NCBI GenBank assembly: GCA_964034945.1 | Contig: OZ035960.1 | Location: 77,099,331 to 77,163,330 of the forward strand | Direction: 5' to 3' | DNA from: Chrysopilus asiliformis | Lineage: Eukaryota > Arthropoda > Insecta > Diptera > Rhagionidae | Length of the DNA: 64,000 nucleotides | In this document: positions 14,901-26,900 of the stretch, one piece after another | How the letters are laid out: every line of letters begins with the position of its first letter | How positions within the stretch are numbered: the first letter of the stretch is position 1 | Program-made: the position numbers and the translations under genes | The notes under the pieces: generated by a model | The model's database searches: none | What the model saw: only the letters and a program-made list of their open reading frames with translations | Told to the model about the DNA's origin: nothing

Positions 14901-17900
14901 TGACAGACTGACAGACTGACAGACTGACAGACTGACAGACTGACAGACTGACAGACTGACAGACTGACAGACTGACAGACTGACAGACTGACAGACTGAC
15001 AGACTGACAGACTGACAGACTGACAGACTGACAGACTGACAGACTGACAGACTGACAGACTGACAGACTGACAGACTGACAGACTGACAGACTGACAGAC
15101 TGACAGACTGACAGACTGACAGACTGACAGACTGACAGACTGACAGACTGACAGACTGACAGACTGACAGACTGACAGACTGACAGACTGACAGACTGAC
15201 AGACTGACAGACTGACAGACTGACAGACTGACAGACTGACAGACTGACAGACTGACAGACTGACAGACTGACAGACTGACAGACTGACAGACTGACAGAC
15301 TGACAGACTGACAGACTGACAGACTGACAGACTGACAGACTGACAGACTGACAGACTGACAGACTGACAGACTGACAGACTGACAGACTGACAGACTGAC
15401 AGACTGACAGACTGACAGACTGACAGACTGACAGACTGACAGACTGACAGACTGACAGACTGACAGACTGACAGACTGACAGACTGACAGACTGACAGAC
15501 TGACAGACTGACAGACTGACAGACTGACAGACTGACAGACTGACAGACTGACAGACTGACAGACTGACAGACTGACAGACTGACAGACTGACAGACTGAC
15601 AGACTGACAGACTGACAGACTGACAGACTGACAGACTGACAGACTGACAGACTGACAGACTGACAGACTGACAGACTGACAGACTGACAGACTGACAGAC
15701 TGACAGACTGACAGACTGACAGACTGACAGACTGACAGACTGACAGACTGACAGACTGACAGACTGACAGACTGACAGACTGACAGACTGACAGACTGAC
15801 AGACTGACAGACTGACAGACTGACAGACTGACAGACTGACAGACTGACAGACTGACAGACTGACAGACTGACAGACTGACAGACTGACAGACTGACAGAC
15901 TGACAGACTGACAGACTGACAGACTGACAGACTGACAGACTGACAGACTGACAGACTGACAGACTGACAGACTGACAGACTGACAGACTGACAGACTGAC
16001 AGACTGACAGACTGACAGACTGACAGACTGACAGACTGACAGACTGACAGACTGACAGACTGACAGACTGACAGACTGACAGACTGACAGACTGACAGAC
16101 TGACAGACTGACAGACTGACAGACTGACAGACTGACAGACTGACAGACTGACAGACTGACAGACTGACAGACTGACAGACTGACAGACTGACAGACTGAC
16201 AGACTGACAGACTGACAGACTGACAGACTGACAGACTGACAGACTGACAGACTGACAGACTGACAGACTGACAGACTGACAGACTGACAGACTGACAGAC
16301 TGACAGACTGACAGACTGACAGACTGACAGACTGACAGACTGACAGACTGACAGACTGACAGACTGACAGACTGACAGACTGACAGACTGACAGACTGAC
16401 AGACTGACAGACTGACAGACTGACAGACTGACAGACTGACAGACTGACAGACTGACAGACTGACAGACTGACAGACTGACAGACTGACAGACTGACAGAC
16501 TGACAGACTGACAGACTGACAGACTGACAGACTGACAGACTGACAGACTGACAGACTGACAGACTGACAGACTGACAGACTGACAGACTGACAGACTGAC
16601 AGACTGACAGACTGACAGACTGACAGACTGACAGACTGACAGACTGACAGACTGACAGACTGACAGACTGACAGACTGACAGACTGACAGACTGACAGAC
16701 TGACAGACTGACAGACTGACAGACTGACAGACTGACAGACTGACAGACTGACAGACTGACAGACTGACAGACTGACAGACTGACAGACTGACAGACTGAC
16801 AGACTGACAGACTGACAGACTGACAGACTGACAGACTGACAGACTGACAGACTGACAGACTGACAGACTGACAGACTGACAGACTGACAGACTGACAGAC
16901 TGACAGACTGACAGACTGACAGACTGACAGACTGACAGACTGACAGACTGACAGACTGACAGACTGACAGACTGACAGACTGACAGACTGACAGACTGAC
17001 AGACTGACAGACTGACAGACTGACAGACTGACAGACTGACAGACTGACAGACTGACAGACTGACAGACTGACAGACTGACAGACTGACAGACTGACAGAC
17101 TGACAGACTGACAGACTGACAGACTGACAGACTGACAGACTGACAGACTGACAGACTGACAGACTGACAGACTGACAGACTGACAGACTGACAGACTGAC
17201 AGACTGACAGACTGACAGACTGACAGACTGACAGACTGACAGACTGACAGACTGACAGACTGACAGACTGACAGACTGACAGACTGACAGACTGACAGAC
17301 TGACAGACTGACAGACTGACAGACTGACAGACTGACAGACTGACAGACTGACAGACTGACAGACTGACAGACTGACAGACTGACAGACTGACAGACTGAC
17401 AGACTGACAGACTGACAGACTGACAGACTGACAGACTGACAGACTGACAGACTGACAGACTGACAGACTGACAGACTGACAGACTGACAGACTGACAGAC
17501 TGACAGACTGACAGACTGACAGACTGACAGACTGACAGACTGACAGACTGACAGACTGACAGACTGACAGACTGACAGACTGACAGACTGACAGACTGAC
17601 AGACTGACAGACTGACAGACTGACAGACTGACAGACTGACAGACTGACAGACTGACAGACTGACAGACTGACAGACTGACAGACTGACAGACTGACAGAC
17701 TGACAGACTGACAGACTGACAGACTGACAGACTGACAGACTGACAGACTGACAAAAATAATTATAATTTTTTTTTCAAAAAAATTTCAGAAATATGACGG
17801 CGTTATCGTGCGATCAGAAACTAAAATAACTAAAGAAGTTATTAATTCTGAGCCTTGTACACTAAAAGCAATTGGACGGGCAGGCGTGGGTGTTGACAAT

Positions 17901-20900
17901 ATTGATACTGAAGCTGCCACTAAACGAAATATTGTTGTTCTGAAGTAAGTACAATCAGCATATTAGGTATGAAAACATAGTTTCAATCTTTTTTTGCTCA
18001 AAAATGCATATGATAAAGCTACTTTTTTTATTTTTGTAAATCTTGTTTATTTTTTCGAAGCAATGGAAAAATAAATTGATAAGTATTGAGAGGAGACAAT
18101 ATTAAAAAATAATGAACGGACACTATAACTAGAGTTCTATCAAAAACAATGTATAACACAGACGATTCAAATCAAACAAATCATTTTAGAAGAAGCATGA
18201 ATCAAAAACTTAATAATCCATCAGCTAAGGCACAAACCAGAAGATAGTCGCTTTATGAGAAAGCTTAAGTATAATTATCCCTTGTTGCCAAATATTTTTT
18301 CTATTCATAATAAATGAGCTCATAATAAATTTTTAAATAGATATACACTGTATTAACAGTGTAACAATCAAATTTCAGATTGTATAATACAATTACATAG
18401 TTCAACTCATTTATTATGCGCTCATTTAACACCCAATTTAGGTTATAAACATAAGTATAAGCCAAGAAATTTAAACTTATGTTTATAACCTAAATTGGGT
18501 GTTAAGTTTAATCACTCTCGAGAGTTTATTTAAGTGGTTGATTAACCTTAAATTCTATAAGATTTTTCCTGTTAAAATCAAGTTAAACGATTTTTATCGA
18601 CAAAGTATAAACATTTATAGTAAACTAGCAGACCCTTCGTTGGCAGCTAAAAGTTTTTTGTATAAATTTTAGAATGCCAAAAAACCATAAATAACTTAAA
18701 AAGTTTTGGGAAAAAATGTTATCCTTACAGGACCGTCAGTTTCGAATTTTGAAATTCCAACTCCAGATTCGTGATAAGCAACCCTGAAAACCTCCCAAAG
18801 CCTGTTTTTGCGAGCAAAAATTGGAAAAAGGACATTTCCGTTATCCTTACAGGACTTTTCGGTTAGAATTTTGAAATTCCAACACCGGATTCGTGATCAG
18901 CGACCCCAAAAACCCCCTAATACCGATTTTCCCAGGAAAAACTGGAAAAAGGATATTTGCGTTATCCTTACAGGAACTTCCGTTTCGAATTTTGCAAATC
19001 TAATACCGGATTCGTGATCAGCGACCCCAAAAACCCCCTTATGCCGAAACGGGAAATAGGATATTTATCCTTACAGGACCTTTCGTTTTGAATTTTGAAA
19101 ATCTAATATCGGATTCGTGATTAGCGATCCGAAACATAATGCCAATTTTTCCGGGGAAAAATGGGAAAAAGGATATTTTCGTTATCCTTTCAGGAACTTC
19201 CGTTTCGAATTTTGCAAATCTAATACCGGATTCGTAATCAGCGACCCCAAAAACCCCCTTATGCCGATTTTTCGGGGGAAAAACGGGAAAAAGGATATTT
19301 ATCCTTACAGGATCTTTGGTTTCGAATTTTGAAAATCTAATATCGGATTCGTGATCAGCGATCCCAAACATAATGCCAATTTTTCCGGGGAAAAATGGGA
19401 AAAAGGATATTTGCGTTATCCTTTCAGGAACTTCCGTTTCGAATTTTGCAAATCTAATACCGGATTCGTGATCAGCGACCCCAAAAGTCCCATAATACCA
19501 ATTTTTCCGGCGAAAAATCGGAAAAAGGATATTTGTATTATCCTTACAGGACCTTCTGTTTCGAACTTTGAAAATCTAATACCGAATTCGTGATCAGCGA
19601 TCCCAAAAACCCCATAATGCCGATTTTCCCAGGAAAAACTGGAAAAAGGATATTTGCGTTATCCTTACAGGAACTTCCGTTTCGAATTTTGCAAATCTAA
19701 TACCGAATTCGTGATCAGCGACCCCAAAAACCCCCTAATAACGATTTTCCCAGGAAAAACTGGAAAAAGGATATTTGCGTTATCCTTACAGGAACTTCCG
19801 TTTCGAATTTTGCAAATCTAAAGCTTAGTGCACACGATATGATCACTGTTCATATTTTTGAGCAAAAAAGTGTCCCAAACGTGTTCATATCGTCTGGACA
19901 CCATATTTTTGTGTTCATACGTATGAACACAAGGCATATGAACACATTTGAATATACCGTCAGCAAACGTATGAACACGACCTGTTCATACCGTGTGAAC
20001 ACTATTTTGGGACCGTATGAACCCAGTTTGTAAAATTCGGACGTATGATCACAGATATGAACACACTGTAACATTTGAACATGGGCTAAGTTTTCAACAT
20101 GTTCAAATGTAAAATTTTGAGTCAAATTTGTACGTAAATTGATGTTTTCTGGTTTTTATTTGGGTCTAGTAGGTTTTAGATTTGTGGCGTGGATTGTTCA
20201 GTCAGCTAAGTGCTTGCCTTGTGATTCAATGAGCAGTGGTTCATATCCCACTCAGGGTAAAATAATTCGATTCGAATTTAGAACTTTTCTGTTCATGGAC
20301 TTTAATACATGGACCAGTTTGGTCTTCGCCTCCCGCCGCCTGAATGCTCCTTCAAGCACAAATGTTCAAAAGTGTGCTCAAATGTTCTTAAAAATTGTTC
20401 ATATCTGTAATTTGAACAAAACGTTCATATCGTCTGAACAGTGTTCATACGCGCAGAAAAAATATGAACACAATGCATTTGAGCACATATGAACACACCT
20501 AAAAATTTGAAGCTTTGGGACAAAATGTTCATATCGTGTGAACACCTTTCATATATTGTATGAACATATGAGCATTTGAAGCTTATTAGCAACATATGCG
20601 TATGTACATAAATATGAGCAGTGATCATATCGTGTGCACTAAGCTTAATACCGGATTCGTGATCAGCGATCCCAAAAATCCCCTTATGCCGATTTTTCCG
20701 GCGAAAAATCGGAAAAAGGATATTTGTATTATCCTTACAGGACCTTCTGTTTCGAACTTTGAAAATCTAATACCGAATTCGTGATCAGCGATCCCAAAAA
20801 CCCCATAATGCCGATTTGCCCCGGTAAAAATGGAAAAAAGGATATTTTCGTTATCCTTACAGGACCTTCCGTTTCGAATTTTAAAATTCCAACAGCAGAG

Positions 20901-23900
20901 CCGTGATCAGCGACCCTAAAAACCCCATAATGCAAATTTTTCCGGGGCAAAATGGGAAAAAAGGATATTTATGTTATCCTTTCAGGACCTTCCGTTTCGA
21001 ATTTTGAAAATCTAATACCGGATTCGTGATCAGCGACCCCAAAAGTCCTACAATGCAAATTTTTTCCGTGGCAAAATGGGAAAAAGGATATTTTCATTAT
21101 CCTTACAGGACCTTCCGTTTCGAATTTTGAAATTCCAACACCAGATTCGTGATCAGCGACCCCAAAAACCCCATAATGGCAATTTTTTCGGAGAAAAATG
21201 GGAAAAAGGATACTTCCGTTATCCTTAAAGGACCTTCGGTTTCGAATTTTAAAATCTAACATAGCTAAAAACCTGCTCATGGCAACGCAGATCATTTTGC
21301 AAGAAACCGCGTCAAAATCGGTCCAGTAGTTTTTAAGTTTTGTAATCTCAAACGGACAGACAAACCAACAAACCAACAAACTAACAGACAAACATCCATT
21401 TTTATTTATATATATAGATTTTAATCTAGAAAATGAAAATTCTGGTTGTTTTACGATTTTATGGCTTATTTTCTAAAGGTTAAGAATAAGAACATAATGG
21501 GTACCGGAAATATAACATCACGGGAAACTTGTATATCAAGTTGATCAGCTGATCTTTTTTGCAAGAAATTGCAAGAAATAGACTTGCAAGAAATAGACTT
21601 TTTCACTTCAAACTTTTATGAAATTTCAATCACAACTAAACGTAAAAAACAAATTCCTTCGAGTTCGTAGGTTTTCATGCATCCTAAGATGTATTATTTG
21701 CACGAGATTTTATTTGCAAATAACATATCGTCGGCTAAAAGTGAAATTGTGCTAATTCCATTATACCAAATTTGACAGAAGAGCAATAAAAACCCTTGTT
21801 AAATCATTTTAATTTTCATTTAAAGAAAACAAAGTCTCATTTAAAGAAAACTAAGCCCAATTAAAACGATTTAACAAGGTTTTCATTGCTCTTCTGGAAA
21901 ATTATACCAAATGGACTTAGCACAATTTCACTTTTAGCCGACGATATGTGTTATCTTCAAATCCTCGGGAAAAGGTTTTTTTCAAAAAATCGTTAGTTTG
22001 CAAGAAATTTTGCAATCTCAATTTTTCACATATTAATGTGAATATCCCGGGAACGAAAAAAATGTAATGATTAACGAGCAAAACGCAAAAACTGAATTTT
22101 TTGAAATATTTGATAGCGGTTTGGGATATGGAGTTCTTGTGAAAGGCAAAAATATGGCAAATTTTAATATCTTCAGTATTAGTCATAACCACTATACCAA
22201 TTTCTGTTTATTAAAAATTCGATTTCTGTTTTTCGCCTTTTACTGTTTTCCGAAATTTTTACTCTAAGTTTAAAATTCGAGTATCTCACAATTACGTTTT
22301 AGAGTTTGGTACACGATAATTCCTAAGAAAAGTGTCCATAAAGGATAACAGAGAGCTGATAGTTTGATGTCTTTTAACTTCTTTCCTACAATACCGATTT
22401 TTTAAATTTGGTTGAGAACTTGACAGACAGTTATTTGTCACCAAGATTAGAGGGGTTATTCCGCAATTTTCAATAGCGAAATAACTTCAAGAACATTTCT
22501 TATAATTTGTTTAGAGCTCATTGTCGCACAGTTTCATATTTTAAAAAAATTATATTCTTTTCACCATTATCTCTTTTAGCTCGCCCACTGGTAATTCTAT
22601 ATCAGCTTGTGAACTTACGTGCATGTTAATAGGAGCTTTGGCTCGACCGATTGTTTCAGCCAATCATAGTATGAAAGAAGGAGCTTGGAATCGTAAAGCG
22701 TTTAGTGGTACTGAATTATATAATAAGACTTTGGCCATTATAGGCCTAGGACGAATTGGCCGCGAAGTAGCTGTGCGAATGAACGCTTGGAATATGAAGG
22801 TTAGCAAAAAATAAAATTAATATTTTGATAGATGCCTAGGCTTCACTTGATTTCCTTAAGAAGTTGACATTGCAAGGTTAAACATTCTAATTAAAAATTC
22901 TGATTTCCAAAATAACGATACCTCACCCCCAACTCAATTAAAGTCCATAAAATGCCCCGGGCGGCACTCTTTATGGGGCGGCAAATTCACGACATTTCGG
23001 AACAAATTTAAAAAAATGTTTCAACACATTTCGGAACAAATGAAAAAATTGGGTGTTAAAAGATAATGTCTTTGATATAGGAAAGTTTACGCTATATAGC
23101 GACAATGCTTCGAATCTTTCTAACAATAGGAATAAGCGTAGCAATGAGCACGTTAAGATTAAGCAACTTGGCTCTTTTGTCAATTGAGGAAGAATTAACC
23201 AAATAAATCGATTTCGACAGCATAATAACAGAATTTTCAGTCCAAAAAGCCAGAAAAGTGTATTTGTAGAAACATGTGACAAACATTTTTTCTTTTAAAA
23301 AAAATTTGAAATTATTGCTTGCAATTTTTAATATAACTTTTGTACTGGTCAATCAGTTTTTGAGTAACGTTTGGTTTAAACCAGTCTTCACCTTGAAACA
23401 TAAAAAAGCTTTAATTGCCAATCTGGCAATTATTGGAGACCCGTATGGTGATATGACATTTTTTCAAGTTTAATTGAACGACGAAGGGTGGTATCAAAAT
23501 TCCAATTTGAAGTCAAATTTTCCCATAAGATTTTTTTAAAAGTTCTTCCAATTGGATTTTGATATATGGGAGTTTTATGTAAAAACATGTCCTAAACAAC
23601 TTTTGTTCTTGGACTTTTTTGATAAGATCCACCGTTTTTGAGAAATTCGTAAAAAACGTTTAGTTCATATGGCGACTCCGTTTTTGCACATTAACGAACT
23701 TAACCTCGCATTTTAGGAAAAACGGCTTTGTGCAAAATTTCCGTGGGTCCGCAATACGCGCCACAGACGGACGGACAGACAGACGGACGGACGGACAGAC
23801 GAACAGGCGGACCGACGGATTATAAACACACTGGTGTGTATGATGACGGGATCTTGGTGTTACAAACGGTAAGGCAAAGTTAGTATAGAGTAAGTTCGGG

Positions 23901-26900
23901 TGTTGTGGTACACCTTCTTTTATTTTCATAATAAATAGTTTTTAAAGCAATTATGTTAGAATTTTGTTTACGATACCTCAAGAGGCTTGCCTATAAAATT
24001 CCACAGCAATGTTACCAATCATAAACATAAAAACAAAAATATGATCAAAAAAGTACACTAACAGAAAAAGTCGTCCTTCGAAAAATTGGCGGGTAATGTG
24101 GTATACTGTTTCTTCCATACAAATATTTAAGGCGGGTAATGTGGAATACTGTTTCATCCATTCAAATATTAAATATTTGTATGGAAGAAATAGTATGCCA
24201 CATTAGCCGTTTTCACCATGACAAACCAAAAAAATGATTTCTTAGTCAAATTCGCCGCAATCCAAAAATGTTTCTTTCAAGAACCAAATGTGTTGTCTAA
24301 ATAATCGTTCACTGGTTCACAGTTAAAAAAAACAACTTAAAGTTGGCTTTCGAGATTCACTTGAATGTGGAGACAATAAAATTTTGATTTTGCTCAAAAA
24401 CGTTTTTCAGAAAATTCCAGTATAACCTTGTCAACACCAACAATGGTTACAGAATTTCACAAATAACAGTTTTGTATGTTTGATTTTGCGATGGGACATC
24501 TCATATCCAAGAAATGATGGTGTACCTATATCACATTACCCGAACTTACTCTACCCATTGGTTTTACCATACGGGTATAAAAAGAGTGACACAATTGATA
24601 TTTAAAAAATGAGCGCTAATTGGTATTCACATCCTCTTTATGATTATCGTGTCGTTTTCAACAAGAGACGAATTATTGGTTGACATTTGATTATCAACAA
24701 AAACACGGGAATTTACTTGTAAACGACACGCCAATCGAAGTATGCGTCATTTTCAAAATATGGATTTTTCGGTGGAAACGTCAGTAATAGAAAAATCATT
24801 TTAGGGCGGCAAATTTAACTTCCGCCCCGGGCGCCATGAACCCTCGCTACGCCACTGCTGTAAGGACAACGTGATTATTCTTTTCTTAAAATTTTCCACA
24901 AAAAAAATTTATCTGGGGGTTTTTGGGGTTGCTGAATCCGATTCTAGCATTAAAAAATATGTAAGGATAAGGAAAGATCTTGTAAGGATAACGTGATTAA
25001 CTTTTTCCTGAAATTTTCCGGAAAAAAATCTCATCTGAAGGTTTTTGGGGTCGCTGAATCGATTCTGCAATTCAGTAGTCGATAAGGATAATGGTAAGTA
25101 CTGTAAGGATAACTTTTTTTCCGCGAAGTTTCCGGAGAAAATCTCATCCGGGGTTTCTGGGGTCGATGATTCCGATTCTTGGATCAAAAAGTCCGTAAGA
25201 ATATCTCAATATTCGAAGACTTAAATTATAAACAAGCGTGGTGAAAGAAAGACGTCATTTTGGATTTCTACACATACTAATCAACGACAAATGACTCGAT
25301 ATAAGATTAATTATATATATAAAATCGTTTAACCTGACTAAGTGACTGACTGACTCATCAACGCCCAGCCCAAAACCCTGAAGCTAGAGACTTGAAGCTT
25401 TCACAATATGTCCCAACCATCTTGTAGGCGCTCACTAAGGCGTGGTTTTCCGAAATTTTACCCCTAAGGGGGTGAACGGAGGGTAAATGGTGAGGAATAT
25501 TTGGCGTAGGAACTTTAATTAATATAAAGTATAAAACGGAACGAACTGAAATGACACTGAAATGAAACGTAATCGCTGAAGTGGTAGCAGGAAGAAGCAG
25601 AAGTTGATAGAAAAACTATTCAGGTGGTCTTGGTAGCTCAAAAAATCTTTTACTTTTATTTTTAAACTCACTCATACTTTTCGTCAAAGGTAGCTCATCC
25701 GGTAGCTCATTTCATAGTTTCGCAGATCTGACAAAAAATGAAAGGTCCATTATTTTATGACTATGTATAGGTATCTTAATATGTAAGAGTCTTTTTGAGC
25801 TAAGAAACCTGACGCTGTTTTTTAAAAATGGGGGTGAACCTGTTTTAATCAATCTGAATAAGTATAGAACAACTCTGAAATCTAGATACTTAAGGAGTTC
25901 GGTTCCAATAAAGTCGCGTACGTACGCAGATACATGGTCAAATTTTTTTAAGTTGTAAATAAACCTCGTTACAGCATTGAAGCATTTGACTAGCCTATTA
26001 CGATTAGTAACCGAACACCCGGAATATATTTCACCTCCGTATGTAAAAAATGGCATTATAAGCGCGAGAACCAGTAGATTTATAGAATGCAACCTGGAGA
26101 GTACAGCAAAAGTTTTTTTAATTATAAGACTTACGTGTCCCTCGAAAGAAAGAGTTTCATCAAGTACTATTCCTAAGTTAGTCACCTTATTAATGTAGGG
26201 AATTTGTATATTATCAACAATAACTGGTGGTAATAGTTCACTTATAGACTTCTTATAGAATGCGATAACTTGGGTTTTCGCAGGATTAATAGGGAGAAAA
26301 TTATTAAACGACCAATCCAAAATACTCTCAATGTCTTCATTTACATGTGAAACACAATTATCAGGGTCAGCAAGATCTCCTGTACAAGTCATTTGTAGAT
26401 CATCAGCAAAAAGACGAACTTTACAATGTTTGGGTACTCGGGATATATCATTTATAAAGAGCAGAAACAGTATTGGGCCCAGGATTGATCCTTGAGGAAC
26501 ACCCTTGCAAATAATATTAGGATTTGACTGCCTTTCCCCTACTTGAACAACCTGATACCTATTCGTGAGGTACGAGCCAATAAATTTGCATGTTATGGAA
26601 GAAAATCTAAACTGGGTGAATAGTTTTCTAATTAAGAGTGCGTGATCGACGTTATCAAAAGCTTTTCTGAAATCAAATAAAGTCAAGATTGTGTAGAGAT
26701 CACGATCCATCGATTGTCTTATTTCCTCGGTCACATCAAGAATGGTTGAGGTTGTGTTATATCCTTTCCGAAAACCTGACTGCCAGGTATATAAAAGGTT
26801 GTATCTGGATAGGTGAGAAGTTATTTGATTCTTTACTATAAACTCAATTAGCTTAGAGAGGCAAGGTAGCACACTAATAAGTCTATAATCATTTGGCTGA

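Larger units (their letters stand above)
18626..21420 (+). mobile_element. Mobile repeat carrying 121-bp minisatellite units (variant A)
   Basis: Begins CTAGCAGACCCTTCGTTGGC and ends with the CTAAAAACCTGCTC / ATCGGTCCAGTAG / CAGACAAAC / TTTATTTATATA tail, as at 2968-3125. Between them lie some 14 diverged units of 100-122 bp (GATTCGTGATCAGCGACCCC ... TTATCCTTACAGGACCTTCC), interrupted by a MITE at 19822-20645. Unit divergence is higher than in the block at 2125. Coding frames through it are shadows. The head resembles the starts of other insect short interspersed elements; the class is unresolved. Confidence 0.75.

Noticed and set aside
7618..17754. A 3,378-codon minus-strand open frame
   Set aside because: It is the reverse complement of an octamer array plus about 50 codons of flank; the absence of stops follows from the 8-bp unit. 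Not a gene.
20185..20262. A functional tRNA gene
   Set aside because: A and B boxes are suggestive, but the acceptor stem and anticodon arm do not close, and the segment lies inside a MITE.
18808..21391. Small frames with [14 protein letters not shown] repeated peptides
   Set aside because: They are translations of the 121-bp minisatellite; frames break at every unit-length change.
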